A DNA stretch of 64,000 bases from Cupriavidus plantarum (GTDB taxonomy: Bacteria; Pseudomonadota; Gammaproteobacteria; Burkholderiales; Burkholderiaceae): assembly GCF_905397285.1 (NCBI RefSeq), contig NZ_CAJPUX010000001.1:744001-808000 (forward strand). The letters run 5' to 3'. This document shows, in pieces, positions 45,190-54,719 of this stretch. The translations under genes and the position numbers were made by a program. Below the pieces are notes generated by a model, which saw nothing but the letters and a program-made list of their open reading frames with translations, ran no database searches and was not told the DNA's origin. The stretch's first letter is position 1. Each line of letters begins with the position of its first letter.

Positions 45190-47334
45190 ATGCCCAGCCT
45201 GACCGATCTGATACGCAACTTCCGGAGCGGTGGGCTGACGCGCGACGAATTTCTGGCGTCGATCGACCACGCGCTCGAAGACGAGACCACACCGGGGCAC
45301 CTCGCTCGCGTGCTGAGCGAGGAACATACGCGCGCGCCGCTGCCCGCGAACGTCTATACGGAAGTCATGCGGCGCATCGAGTCGCGTGTGGCCACGCAGT
45401 ACGATCCCGTCGCCGAGGAAACGCGTGTCGGCGACCGCAGCGCGCCCTCGTCGCCGTCGGTGTCGCCGCCGTCGCTCTCGTCCATGTCTTCGATGTCGTC
45501 GATGCCGCCTTCGGGCGCGCACGTGAAGGGCGTGGGCGACACGCTCAATGGCCGCTTCGTGCTCGAGGAGTGCCTGGGCGTGGGCGGCATGGGCACCGTC
45601 TACAAGGCGCTCGACCTCCGCAAGCTCGAGGCCTCGGACCGCAAGCCCTATATCGCGATCAAGGTGCTGAACCTGCAGTTCAGCGCGCATCCCAAGTCCC
45701 TGATGGCGTTGCAGCGGGAGGCGCGCAAGGCCCAGCAGCTCGCGCATCGCAATATCGTCACCGTGTACGACTTCGATCGCGATGGCGCCACGGTCTTCCT
45801 GACGATGGAGTACCTCTCGGGCAAGTCGCTGAGCCGTGTGCTGCGCGCGCCGGACTTCGCGGGGTTGCCCTACGCCAAGGCGCTGCCGATCATCATCGGC
45901 ATGGGCCGCGCGCTGGCTTACGCGCACGAGCGCGGCTTCGTGCATTGCGACTTCAAGCCGGCCAACGTCTTCCTGACCGAGCGCGGCGAGGTGAAGGTGA
46001 TCGACTTCGGCATCGCGCGCGGCTTTCGGCAGCCGCTCGACGATGCGGACCAGACCGTTTTCGATGCTGGCTCGCTGGGCGGCATGACGCCCGCGTATGC
46101 GAGCCCCGAGATGTTCGAGCATCGCGAGCCCGATCCGCGCGACGATATCTACGCGCTGGCCTGCGTGACGTACGAACTGCTGACGGGCAAGCATCCCTAC
46201 GACCGGCTGTCGGCCAATCAGGCGCGCGCCGCGAACCTGAAACCAGCGCAGCCCAAGGTGCTCTCGCGTTCGCAATGGAAGGCGCTGCGCCAGGCGCTCT
46301 CCCTCGACCGCGCGACGCGCACGCCGACCGTCGCGCGGTTTCTCGAAGGGCTCGGCGCGGAGCCACAGCACGCGGGCATGCGGGCGCCGCTGCTCGCCGG
46401 CGCCGCTGTCGGCGCACTGCTGGCCGCGGGGCTCGGTTATTACGCGTGGCGCGCCGGGATGTCGCCACACGATGGCACGGAGTCTTCCCGTACGGTGGCC
46501 GAGTCGTCAGGAGCCCCTTCCAGCCTGACGCCAACCGCCCCAAAGCCGGCGGCCGAGCCGGCAGCTGGTACGCCAGCCGCCGCGCGCGGCGCCACGGCCT
46601 CCAATGGCGAGGCGCCGCCACCCGCCAGCGCGACGGCGCGGGCGCCGTCCAACGCGCCCCTGTCGATGGAGAACGTCACGCCCGTGCTCGCGGCCGTGCC
46701 GTGTTCGCTGCTTTCCGGCCGGATCGAGGGCAGCATCCTGTACGTGAGCGGCTATGTGTCGGAGTCCGTGGCGGTGAAGCCGCTGCGCGAGCGGCTCAAC
46801 GCCGTGCCAGGCGCGGGCAGCGTCAAGCTGGATCTGCAGCCGCTTGGCGATGACAAGTGCGATGTAGTGAAGATCGTCGCGCCTTACTGGGGGGCGAGCC
46901 ACGGCGGCCGGCCGCAGAACGCGGTCTCGTTGCGGGCGCGCGGCGGCAACACGCGGCTGATCGAAGGCGCGCCGCTCGTGATGGAGATCGCGACGCCCGC
47001 GCACGACACGTACGTGTACGTCGATTACTACGTGTTGGATGGCAAGGTCGCGCACCTCGTGCCGAGCGATCGCGTGCAGGGCAACCAGGCGCCCGCGAAC
47101 TATCACGCGACGATCGGCGATGGCGGCGACTGGATCGTCTCGAAGCCGTTCGGCACCGAGCTCGTGGTACTGCTCACCACGCCCGCGCCGTTGTTCGACA
47201 AGCGTCGTCCCGAGTTCGAGACGCGCCAGGACTATCTGCGCGCGCTCGAGAAACCGCTCGCGCAGATGGCGAGCAAGTACGGGAACGATCGCATCGGCGC
47301 GGACATCGTGCAGATTTCCACGCGGGCGCGATAA
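45190..47334 (+). CDS. Transmembrane Ser/Thr protein kinase with C-terminal DUF4384-like domain
   Basis: The 714-residue protein has an N-terminal ~120-residue region with a Ser/Met-rich linker, then a Hanks-type kinase domain (about 123-385): glycine loop GVGGMGTV, catalytic Lys158, HCDFKPAN with Asp254, DFG 272-274, and SPEM. One membrane helix (399-420) follows, then a Pro/Ala linker and a periplasmic DUF4384-like domain (LRARGGNTRLIEGAPLVMEI; TTPAPLFD). All catalytic residues are present. Together with the FHA protein (52134) and the PP2C phosphatase (61365) it makes a phospho-signalling set like PpkA/Fha/PppA of type VI secretion, here linked to a peptide exporter. Confidence 0.9.
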   Translation: MPSLTDLIRNFRSGGLTRDEFLASIDHALEDETTPGHLARVLSEEHTRAPLPANVYTEVMRRIESRVATQYDPVAEETRVGDRSAPSSPSVSPPSLSSMSSMSSMPPSGAHVKGVGDTLNGRFVLEECLGVGGMGTVYKALDLRKLEASDRKPYIAIKVLNLQFSAHPKSLMALQREARKAQQLAHRNIVTVYDFDRDGATVFLTMEYLSGKSLSRVLRAPDFAGLPYAKALPIIIGMGRALAYAHERGFVHCDFKPANVFLTERGEVKVIDFGIARGFRQPLDDADQTVFDAGSLGGMTPAYASPEMFEHREPDPRDDIYALACVTYELLTGKHPYDRLSANQARAANLKPAQPKVLSRSQWKALRQALSLDRATRTPTVARFLEGLGAEPQHAGMRAPLLAGAAVGALLAAGLGYYAWRAGMSPHDGTESSRTVAESSGAPSSLTPTAPKPAAEPAAGTPAAARGATASNGEAPPPASATARAPSNAPLSMENVTPVLAAVPCSLLSGRIEGSILYVSGYVSESVAVKPLRERLNAVPGAGSVKLDLQPLGDDKCDVVKIVAPYWGASHGGRPQNAVSLRARGGNTRLIEGAPLVMEIATPAHDTYVYVDYYVLDGKVAHLVPSDRVQGNQAPANYHATIGDGGDWIVSKPFGTELVVLLTTPAPLFDKRRPEFETRQDYLRALEKPLAQMASKYGNDRIGADIVQISTRAR

Positions 47335-47343
47335 GCGGCGTGA

Positions 47344-48627
47344 CTACTTCATGTCACGCGCCACGCGGAAGCCGTTCTGCGATTGGCGCACGCTGGTGCT
47401 GTACTTGAACCGCGTCGAAGAGACCATGTAGGGCGCGCCTTCGCGCCACGAGCCGCCGCGAATCACGCGCGCCGTGCAGCCGTTCTCGTCCCACGCGCGG
47501 CCATCGGCGGGCGCGCCCTTGTACGAGCTATGCCAGCAGTCGCTGACCCATTCCCAGACGCTGCCGTTCATGTCGTGCAGCCCATAGGGATTGGCCGCGA
47601 AGGAGCCCACGTCGGCCGGTGCGTCCTGACTCCAGGGGTCGCCGCAGTCCTTGCAGTTCGCGTTGCCCTTCTTCATCTGGTCGCCCCACCAGTAGGCCGA
47701 TCCGGTGCCGCCACGCGCCGCGTATTCCCATTCGGCTTCGGTCGGCAGGCGATAGGTCTTGCCCGTGGTCTTCGAGAGCCATGCCAGGTATTGCTGCGCG
47801 TCGTCCCAGCTGACATCGCGTACCGGCGCGCGCTTCGCATCGCCTCCGTTGGTGCCGATCTTCGCGCAGGCGCTGGCCTCGACACACGCGTTCCATTGTT
47901 CGACGGTGACCTCGTACTTGCCGATGGCGAAAGGCTGGCCGATGTTGACGTGATGCGGCGGCCGTTCGGCGGGATCGCTCGTGTTGCTGCCCATCGTGAA
48001 ACCACCCGGGGAGAGCGCGATCAGCACGGGGCAGGCCGGGCAGTCGCGCAACTCGCTGCCGCGCGCCACCGTGGCAGCGGCAGCCGGTGATGCGGATGCG
48101 GCGGGCGCCGCGGCGGAGGGCGTGGGCTTGCCTTCTGGATACGTGATCGCACCCGAGGCGGTGCTGCCACCCGCGCGCGGGCGCGCGGCGGTGTTCGGCG
48201 GCGAGGAGGAAGAGGAGGGCGAACTTTGTGCGGAGGGCGCGGACTGCGGTGAGGCCGTTGGAGGCGTTGAGGGGACTGAGGGGGTTGAGGGCGGCTTCGC
48301 ATCGCCCTTCGCGGCGGGCGGGGGCGAGGGCGGTGGCGATGTGGCCGACTGCGGCGATGGCGATGTCGCGCGAATGCGCTCGAGCCGTGCCTTGGCGAGC
48401 GCGGCGAAGCGGCCGTTCGGATACTGCTTCAGATAGGCCTCGTAGTCGCTCGCGTAGTTGCTGTTCTTGATGGAGTCCCAGAACGACAACTCGTACTGCT
48501 CGTTGCTGTCCTTCGGCAGGATGCCCGCATGCGCGGAAGCGAGTGGAGAGACTGCGGGCGCGAGCACTACCGCCCCCTGCAGCGAGGCGATTCCCAGACC
48601 GAGCACCACAAGCGTTTTCCGCCACAT
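47344..48627 (-). CDS. Secreted SUMF/FGE-fold protein, probably non-catalytic
   Basis: The 427-residue protein has a signal peptide (cleavage near ASAHA, residue ~34), an [18 protein letters not shown] segment common in caspase- and kinase-linked proteins, a ~100-residue Ser/Pro/Ala linker, and a C-terminal FGE-sulfatase fold ([60 protein letters not shown]). The active-site cysteine pair of true formylglycine-generating enzymes, expected after RGGSW, is absent ([12 protein letters not shown]). It probably binds a ligand or partner in the periplasm. It is convergent with the kinase gene; related SUMF proteins accompany Ser/Thr kinases elsewhere. Confidence 0.82.
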   Translation of the reverse strand: MWRKTLVVLGLGIASLQGAVVLAPAVSPLASAHAGILPKDSNEQYELSFWDSIKNSNYASDYEAYLKQYPNGRFAALAKARLERIRATSPSPQSATSPPPSPPPAAKGDAKPPSTPSVPSTPPTASPQSAPSAQSSPSSSSSPPNTAARPRAGGSTASGAITYPEGKPTPSAAAPAASASPAAAATVARGSELRDCPACPVLIALSPGGFTMGSNTSDPAERPPHHVNIGQPFAIGKYEVTVEQWNACVEASACAKIGTNGGDAKRAPVRDVSWDDAQQYLAWLSKTTGKTYRLPTEAEWEYAARGGTGSAYWWGDQMKKGNANCKDCGDPWSQDAPADVGSFAANPYGLHDMNGSVWEWVSDCWHSSYKGAPADGRAWDENGCTARVIRGGSWREGAPYMVSSTRFKYSTSVRQSQNGFRVARDMK

Positions 48628-48745
48628 GTCGAAGGCTCCGTTGAGTCTGCTGTGAAGCCGCCGTGACCTGCACGGCTCGTTTCAAGATAGCACAGCGGTC
48701 AGCGCCCGGCGTCCGCGTGACGGGTTCGCTTTTTCATGTCATCCG

Positions 48746-48760
48746 TCCTACGCTGTAGGA
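48746..48760. promoter_or_regulatory. Short palindrome upstream of the DUF4399 genes
   Basis: TCCTAC-GCT-GTAGGA, a perfect 6-bp dyad, lies between the divergent SUMF-fold gene and the DUF4399 pair. It may be an operator, but no further support is visible. Confidence 0.3.
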
Positions 48761-48818
48761 CACGTCGACGAGCGCACCGCGTCACAAGGTCCACCAAGAA
48801 CGACAGGGAGGAGCGTGT

Positions 48819-49244
48819 ATGTCCCGACGATTCCTGCGCCATGCGCTGGCGGCATCGCTGCTGGCCGCGCTCCCTTCGCTCTCCACACCCACGCCCGCGC
48901 CCGCCAATGCCGAGGCGTACATCATCTGGCCCGCCGACGGCGCCGTGATCGATGGCGGCAAGCTGTGGGTTCGCATGGGCCTGAAGGGCATGGGCGTCTG
49001 CCCCAAGGGCATCGAGCGGCCCAATTGCGGTCATCACCACCTGCTCGTCGACGTGGATCTTCCGCCGATGGACAAGGAAATCCCCAACGATCGCAACCAC
49101 CTGCACTACGGCGCGGGTGAGACCGATGCCCGCATCGAGTTGCCGCCCGGCAAGCATACGCTGCAGTTGCTGATGGGCGACAGCAAGCACATCCCGTTCG
49201 AGCCACCGATTTACTCGAAGAAGATCACGATCACCGTGCGCTAG
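48819..49244 (+). CDS. Periplasmic DUF4399 protein (copy 1)
   Basis: The 141-residue protein has a signal peptide (residues ~1-31, ending ANA) and a DUF4399 domain with the conserved CGHHHLLVDVDLP and NDRNHLHYGAGETDARIELP blocks. The many His suggest metal or small-ligand binding. A strong AGGGAGGAG site precedes the ATG. It is followed 31 nt later by a paralogue, so the pair is an operon. It has two Cys that the second copy lacks. Function unknown. Confidence 0.85.
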   Translation: MSRRFLRHALAASLLAALPSLSTPTPAPANAEAYIIWPADGAVIDGGKLWVRMGLKGMGVCPKGIERPNCGHHHLLVDVDLPPMDKEIPNDRNHLHYGAGETDARIELPPGKHTLQLLMGDSKHIPFEPPIYSKKITITVR

Positions 49245-49275
49245 CGCACCAAGGTGCGCGTTGGGGAGTCACGCC

Positions 49276-49857
49276 ATGACCAAGCCGACCGATCACGTTT
49301 CCGCCACGGGACGCCACCGCGCTCGCGCTGGCGCCCTCACGCTGACCGCTCTCACCCTGACACTTGCCGCCGCGCTGGTCACATCGACCGGGCTGGCGTT
49401 CGCGCAGGGGAGTGCGCCGCAGGCCGCGGCCGACAAGTCATCCCATCACGGTCGCTCCAGCAAGCCAACGCAAGGCGCGGCAGCGAAGACGGGCGGCCCG
49501 ACGCCGGCGCCCGCAGGCGCGTACCTCTATATCGGCTACCCGAACGATCAGCAGACCTTTCCCGCCGGCAAGCCCATCAAAGTCTGGTTCGGACTGCGCA
49601 ACATGGGCGTGGCGCCCAAGGACGTCAAGTTCCCGAACACGGGACACCACCATCTGCTGATCGATGCCGACCTCCCGCCCCTCGACAAGGAGATTCCGAA
49701 CGATCGCAATCATCTGCACTTTGGCGCCGGCGAGACGGAGACCACGATCGAACTGCCGCCGGGCAAGCACACGCTGCAACTGCTGATGGGCGACGAGAAG
49801 CACATCCCCACCACGCCGGCGGTGTACTCGAAAAAGATCACGATCTACGTGCGATGA
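49276..49857 (+). CDS. Periplasmic DUF4399 protein (copy 2)
   Basis: The 193-residue protein has a signal peptide (about residues 1-43, ending AFA), a basic Ser/Ala linker, and a DUF4399 domain ~65% identical by eye to copy 1 (TGHHHLLIDADLPPLDKEIP; HLHFGAGETETTIELPPG). The start at 49276 follows a GGGGAG ribosome-binding site; an in-frame TTG at 49261 is less likely. The pair lies inside the inverted duplication and just before precursor 4. Confidence 0.85.
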   Translation: MTKPTDHVSATGRHRARAGALTLTALTLTLAAALVTSTGLAFAQGSAPQAAADKSSHHGRSSKPTQGAAAKTGGPTPAPAGAYLYIGYPNDQQTFPAGKPIKVWFGLRNMGVAPKDVKFPNTGHHHLLIDADLPPLDKEIPNDRNHLHFGAGETETTIELPPGKHTLQLLMGDEKHIPTTPAVYSKKITIYVR

Positions 49858-49872
49858 GAGATGTCGGATGGT

Positions 49873-49902
49873 CGCCAACACCGCGCGCGCAGACTGTTGG
49901 CG
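49873..49902. promoter_or_regulatory. Candidate activator site (site C)
   Basis: CGCCAACA (49873-49880), 14-nt spacer, TGTTGGCG (49895-49902): a perfect 8-bp dyad with half-sites two helical turns apart. It is about 132 bp upstream of the sigma-54 promoter at 50013. The same half-sites and spacing occur at site B (62663). Confidence 0.7.
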
Positions 49903-50012
49903 CGGCACCATCACAGGAGAGGTTCCGGTCCCGGGCATCCAAACGCCAAAACCTCCCGCTTTCCCCGTGTTTTCAAGGCGTTGCGGATGATTTCAGGTCA
50001 TGGCCCCGCCGC

Positions 50013-50027
50013 TGGCACGCTTGCTGC
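50013..50027 (+). promoter_or_regulatory. Sigma-54 promoter of precursor 4
   Basis: TGGCACGCTTGCTGC with GG-N10-GC spacing, identical to the promoter of precursor 3. The predicted start is near 50039, giving a ~70-nt leader to the ATG at 50109. Confidence 0.8.
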
Positions 50028-50108
50028 GATATCAGGACCGAGCGCGACACCAACCCGATGCTCAAACCTGAAACCACGTAGCACCCAAATCTCTCAAGGA
50101 GAATTGCC

Positions 50109-50384
50109 ATGACCACGCTGACCATCACCGACCTGTCCGTCACCGAAACCCTCGATGCCAAGGGCATGCAAGCCGTTCGCGGCGGCACGGGCTTCAACTG
50201 GGCCCCGTTCACGTCGGTGTATCACCCTGTGAAGCTGTCGTTCGACTCGACGACCAAGATCACGCAGTCGAACCAGCAGATGCAGGAAGTGAACAATATG
50301 TTCGCCAACGGCTCGGCGTTCCAGGACCACCTGTCGAACAACGTGAACACGAATCAGAACGCCAGCAACACGGTGTATCGCTGA
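50109..50384 (+). CDS. Gly-Gly-leader peptide precursor 4
   Basis: The 91-residue protein has leader MTTLTITDLSVTETLDAKGM, QAVRGG and a 65-residue Cys-free core with ITQSNQQMQEVN and NGSAFQDHLSNNVNTN. It is a close paralogue of precursor 3 with a nearly identical ribosome-binding site (AAGGAGA). It lies 187 nt before the outer-membrane factor gene and may be co-transcribed with it. Confidence 0.85.
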   Translation: MTTLTITDLSVTETLDAKGMQAVRGGTGFNWAPFTSVYHPVKLSFDSTTKITQSNQQMQEVNNMFANGSAFQDHLSNNVNTNQNASNTVYR

Positions 50385-50571
50385 TCGACACGACGCACTG
50401 ACAGAAGAGGCGGTATCGAAGTCATCACCGCACGGGGAGCTTGATGCCGGGGACACCTCCGCCCCGGCAATTTTTTTGCCTCGCTTTTCCCAATCCGGTT
50501 TTGCCGAACCACAATACAGTTGGCCGCAACGCGAAGCACCGCGCCGCTGCCAGGCTCCGCAGGAGGACATC

Positions 50572-52020
50572 GTGTCCTACGTTTCCCGTTCCGCTGTTTC
50601 CATGCTGACCGCGATGACGATGCTGGCCGTCGCCGGTTGCGCGGATTTCCGGCCGCCTGAGTACAAGCGTCCGGAAACGCCGGCCAAGGCCGCATGGTCG
50701 CGCGATGACGTGGTCACGGTGTCGCCGGACGAGACGATCGTGCCGAACTGGTGGCAGGGCTTCCAGGATCCGTACCTCGACGCGCTGGTGGCGCGCGCGC
50801 TCGCGGGCAATTACGACATCAAGGTGCTGGCGGCGCGCATCCGCGTGGCCAACGCGCAGATCGGCGAAGCGCGCGCGGGGGCGCTGCCGGTGTTCGATAT
50901 CGGCGCGGGCGCGAGCTTCGACAAGACCACCGGCCAGCCGCTGACGCGCACATATAACCTTGGTGCGCAGGTCAACTGGGACATCGACGTATGGGGCAAG
51001 GTGGAGAAGGGCGTGCAGGCGCAGACCGCGGAGTTCCGCGCGACGGAGGCCGACTGGCGCGCGGGATACCTGACGCTGGTCTCCGGCGTGTCCATCACCT
51101 ACTTCCAGATTCTTCAGTTCGACGAACAGATCGATCAGCAGTCGCGCACGGTCGGCCGCAATAACGAAATCCTCTCCACGTACAAGGCGATGTACGCCAA
51201 CGGCCTCGTGCCGCAGATCCGCGTGATGCAGCAGCAGGCGGAAATCAACCGGCTCACGAAGGACCTTATCGAACTGCGCCGATCGCGCAACGTGGCGGAG
51301 AATGCGCTGGCCACGCTGGTCGGCGTCCCCGCCGGCGAACTCAAGGTGCCCGTCGGCCGTCTGCAGGATCGCGTGAAGCTGCCCGTGGTGCCAGCAGGGC
51401 TGCCGTCGCAGCTGCTCGCGCGCAGGCCCGATATCGTGGCGGCCGAATACCGCGTGCTGTCCGCGTACAACATCGTGGGGCAGGCGCGGCTCGCGCAGCT
51501 CCCGAGCATCAGCCTGACCGCGCGCGGCGGCACCGCGAGCTTCGCGCTGTCGGACCTGCTCAAGTCGTTCACGTTCGGCTTCATGCCCAGCATCAACCTG
51601 CCGATGCTCGATCCAAACATCCGCGCGCGCGTGAAGACGACCGAGGCCGGCATCGGCGTGGCCGAGAACGAATATGGCCGCGCCGTGATGACCGCGTTCG
51701 AAGAGGTGGAGAACGCGCTCGTCAACGTGGATGCGCACAAGAAACAGCGCATCGAACTGCAGCAGCAGGTGGACCAGCTGCGCGTGGTCTCCGCGCAGAT
51801 CGAGGCGCAACTGAGGGAGGGTGTGGTCTCGCAACTGGAGGTCTTCGAGACCGAACGCTCGCTGCTGACCGCGCAGCTGGCGCTGTTGGAAGTTCACCAA
51901 CAGATTCTTTCGGACACCGTCACGCTTTACAAGGCACTCGGTGGCGGATGGCCGCCCGAGCAGGTGCGCAATGCGCCAGCGGAGGGCCCTGTCAGCACCA
52001 TCGTCGGCGCACCGCAGTGA
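50572..52020 (+). CDS. TolC/NodT-family outer-membrane efflux lipoprotein
   Basis: The chosen GTG start at 50572 follows an excellent AGGAGGA site and gives a 482-residue protein with a lipoprotein signal (MLAVAGC, lipid-modified Cys23). The body has the two outer-membrane-efflux (OEP) repeats with long coiled coils (VEKGVQAQTAEFRATEADWR; EEVENALVNVDAHKKQ). It should form the outer-membrane duct for the HlyD/ABC exporter encoded downstream. The longer ATG frame from 50476 would place the signal internally. Confidence 0.88.
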   Translation: MSYVSRSAVSMLTAMTMLAVAGCADFRPPEYKRPETPAKAAWSRDDVVTVSPDETIVPNWWQGFQDPYLDALVARALAGNYDIKVLAARIRVANAQIGEARAGALPVFDIGAGASFDKTTGQPLTRTYNLGAQVNWDIDVWGKVEKGVQAQTAEFRATEADWRAGYLTLVSGVSITYFQILQFDEQIDQQSRTVGRNNEILSTYKAMYANGLVPQIRVMQQQAEINRLTKDLIELRRSRNVAENALATLVGVPAGELKVPVGRLQDRVKLPVVPAGLPSQLLARRPDIVAAEYRVLSAYNIVGQARLAQLPSISLTARGGTASFALSDLLKSFTFGFMPSINLPMLDPNIRARVKTTEAGIGVAENEYGRAVMTAFEEVENALVNVDAHKKQRIELQQQVDQLRVVSAQIEAQLREGVVSQLEVFETERSLLTAQLALLEVHQQILSDTVTLYKALGGGWPPEQVRNAPAEGPVSTIVGAPQ

Positions 52021-52133
52021 GCCGTTGACTCAGCCAGAGCGTCGCCTACTATGTTCTTACTCGTGACATCCCGCCTCTCGCCCGTCTCGCGTGCGTGTGG
52101 CCTGACTGGCCCGACTGTTGGTTGTCTGGAAAC

Positions 52134-54719
52134 ATGACGCGCGACGATGCCCTGATCATGGACGTGCCGGCAAAGGTGGATCCGCATCCCTACGCCAGCC
52201 ATGCGTTCGACATCCTGCTGGTCCCGCTGTCGCGGCCGGATCTCGGCGAGATTCGCATCGGCGAGGATCTGTTCGCGATAGGCCGCGGGGAAGCACCGTT
52301 CGCGGCGTATCCGACCGACGCCACGTCGGTGTTGTCGCGCCGGCACGCGCGCATCTTCTCCGAAGACGGCGCGGTGTATGTCGCCGACCTCGGCAGCAAG
52401 AACGGCACGCACGTCAATGGCGCGGTGGTCGCGCAGCAGCCTGCCGCATTGCGCGATGGCGACGAACTGAGCTTCGGCGCGGAGCTGTCCTACCGCGTGA
52501 AGCTCTATCCGCGTGCGCCGGTGCAGCAGACGGGGCTCGTCGCCTGCCTGACGCCGATGCGGCAGGACGTCGGCCTGCAGCCCATCGTCATCACGGGTTT
52601 TCCGTTTCTCGTCAGCAAGGCCGACGATACGTTCGCGCGCTATCGCGACGCCTATCCGCATCAGGTCAACTATCTGTCGCGGCGGCATGCGCATCTCTAT
52701 CTGAAGGGCGGTGCGCCGTGGATCGAGGATCTGGGCAGCACCAACGGCACGTTCGTCAACGGCGCGCGGCTCGGCGATCACGCCGTGCGTGTGGAGGCGG
52801 GCGATGTGCTGGCCTTCGGCGGCACACACTTCGTGTATCGGCTCGATATCGCGCGCCATGAGGATGGCGATGCGACCGCCACGCGGTCGATCACGGCGAG
52901 CCGGCCGCACGCCGTTTCGGCTGCAGTTTCTCCGTCGGGCGCGCCGGCCGATGTGCCGCCGCCCATCGAAGAGGACCTCGACAAGACCACCTTCGTCGGT
53001 GCGGCGGACTCGTTCCTCGACATCTTTTGCGTCGACTACGCGGCCCGGCAGGAGGATGAAGTCAACCTCGAGCCGATGCCGGATGCGAGCCATGCCGCGC
53101 AAGCCGGCGCGCATGCCGCTCCCGCGCGCAAGCCCGGACGCACGGCGCTGATGTGCGCGGAGATCGCACGCACGCTGGGCCTTCGCGACCGCGCTCAGGC
53201 CAACCGCGCCATGAAGTGGACGGTAGCCGTGGTGGTCGCTCTCGGGCTCGTGGGCGGCGGACTCTACTGGCGCAGCGCGCCGGACCGCTCGCTCGAACGG
53301 CTGATGGCCGACCATGAGTATGCGCGCGCGGCGGAGGTCGCCGACGAGTATCTCGCGCGGCATCCGAGCGATCCGAAATACCAGGCCATCGGCACCGAAG
53401 CGATGCTCGACGCGTACGTGCCGGGATGGATCGACAAGCTGCGCGCGAAGGACTTCGTCGGCGCCGAAACCACGCTCGCGCACATGCGCGGCACGAGTCG
53501 GCACAATACCGACGCGCGCGCGCTGATCGACGAGCTGGCGTGGGTTGGCAGCGTGAGCCGCTTTGCGGCCGAGCGCGGCGGCGACGATGCCCGCATCCGG
53601 CTCTATCGCGACGAAGGCGATATCCGCCGGCTGCTTGCGCACTGGGAGCAAGACGCGAAGGCGCACCAACGCGCCCTCGACCGCATCGCGAACACGGTGC
53701 CGGTGTTTGCCGAGACCTATGCGGGAACGCTCAGCGCCTTGCGCAAGCTGCAGAACGACGATGCCGTGTACCTCGGCGCGATCGAACGGCTCAACGCATC
53801 CATCGCCACCGAGCTGGGCCGCGAGCAGCCGGAAGCGCTGCAATCCATGCTGGCCGAGTACCGCGACAAGTATCCGCGGCTTGCGGGGCTCGATGCGACC
53901 GAAGCGGACCTCAAGCAGTACATCGCGCTAATTCAGGCGCTGCGAAACCGCATGGTCGGGCCGCTTGCCGCGCAGATGGCCGCGGTGCATTTCAGCACGC
54001 CGCCGTTCCGCGTGGCCTACGACAAGCTCGCCGCCGAAAAGCTGCCGGCCGCATCGATCGCCGAGCACTACCTCGCTGCAACCCAGGGCTGGGCTCGCGG
54101 CGAGGGCGAGGCCGCGATCGGCGCGCTGGGCAAGATCGAGGCCGGGCCATGGAGCGAGGAACTCGCGCAAGACATCGCGCACAAGCGGCAGGTGCTCGAC
54201 CAGTATGCGGCGCTGCCGCGCGCGAGAGGGACCGCGGGATATGAGGACCAGCTGCTGGCGCTGCACGCGATGCTCGATCCCGATGGCGATGCCTGGTACG
54301 TGCGCGCGATCGATGGCGATGTCAATGCCATCCGGGAGGCGGCGCTGCGGCGCGCGAACCTGCTGCTCAATCGCGCGGCGACGGCGTGGCGGCAGTATCG
54401 CAACAATGGTCTGATCGGCGGCGAACAACGGCTGGAGGCGGGCGTCTCGGCGAAGTTCCGCGCGCAGGCGAAGCTGCTGGCCGATGCGCAGGCCGATGCG
54501 CGGCAGGGTCTGCGCATCTACGCGCAACTGAAAGCCGACGAGATATCCCAGTGGAGCAAGGTGCGGGACGACATCCAGGCCGAAGTCGACCTGCAAAGGC
54601 GCTCGCTCAACGACCTTCGCATGGTGCTCGATCCTGCCGTGCTCAAGGCCAAGCTAGCGCTCGTCGGGGAGCCGAGCCCCACGGCCACCGTGGCGGCCTC
54701 GCCGGGAGGGCGGCGATGA
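52134..54719 (+). CDS. Membrane protein with two FHA domains and a periplasmic helical domain
   Basis: The 861-residue protein has two N-terminal FHA domains (about 30-125 and 140-245). The first has the full phosphothreonine-binding set (FAIGRGE, SRRHARI, SKNGTHVNG). The second has SRRHAHL and STNGTFVNG but Lys replaces the usual Arg of the first loop. A linker, one membrane helix (about 362-380) and a ~480-residue, mainly helical extracytoplasmic domain follow. The domain pair could link the kinase to the exporter. The start at 52134 is preferred over 52095 because the upstream codons read through low-complexity sequence. Confidence 0.85.
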   Translation: MTRDDALIMDVPAKVDPHPYASHAFDILLVPLSRPDLGEIRIGEDLFAIGRGEAPFAAYPTDATSVLSRRHARIFSEDGAVYVADLGSKNGTHVNGAVVAQQPAALRDGDELSFGAELSYRVKLYPRAPVQQTGLVACLTPMRQDVGLQPIVITGFPFLVSKADDTFARYRDAYPHQVNYLSRRHAHLYLKGGAPWIEDLGSTNGTFVNGARLGDHAVRVEAGDVLAFGGTHFVYRLDIARHEDGDATATRSITASRPHAVSAAVSPSGAPADVPPPIEEDLDKTTFVGAADSFLDIFCVDYAARQEDEVNLEPMPDASHAAQAGAHAAPARKPGRTALMCAEIARTLGLRDRAQANRAMKWTVAVVVALGLVGGGLYWRSAPDRSLERLMADHEYARAAEVADEYLARHPSDPKYQAIGTEAMLDAYVPGWIDKLRAKDFVGAETTLAHMRGTSRHNTDARALIDELAWVGSVSRFAAERGGDDARIRLYRDEGDIRRLLAHWEQDAKAHQRALDRIANTVPVFAETYAGTLSALRKLQNDDAVYLGAIERLNASIATELGREQPEALQSMLAEYRDKYPRLAGLDATEADLKQYIALIQALRNRMVGPLAAQMAAVHFSTPPFRVAYDKLAAEKLPAASIAEHYLAATQGWARGEGEAAIGALGKIEAGPWSEELAQDIAHKRQVLDQYAALPRARGTAGYEDQLLALHAMLDPDGDAWYVRAIDGDVNAIREAALRRANLLLNRAATAWRQYRNNGLIGGEQRLEAGVSAKFRAQAKLLADAQADARQGLRIYAQLKADEISQWSKVRDDIQAEVDLQRRSLNDLRMVLDPAVLKAKLALVGEPSPTATVAASPGGRR

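Larger units (their letters stand above)
49970..50384 (+). repeat. Inverted duplicate, copy 2: precursor 4 with leader and promoter
   Basis: Plus-strand counterpart of 44570-44985. The two copies are arranged head to head with about 5 kb between them, so homologous recombination could invert the kinase/SUMF/DUF4399 segment. Confidence 0.85.

Noticed and set aside
47344..48627. Functional formylglycine-generating enzyme or sulfatase maturase
   Set aside because: The catalytic cysteines after RGGSW are missing and no sulfatase gene is near.
52021..52133. Sigma-54 promoter before the FHA-HlyD-exporter operon
   Set aside because: No GG-N10-GC element with a TGGCAC-like -24 box was found in this gap, so the exporter operon may be read through from the outer-membrane factor gene or use another sigma factor.
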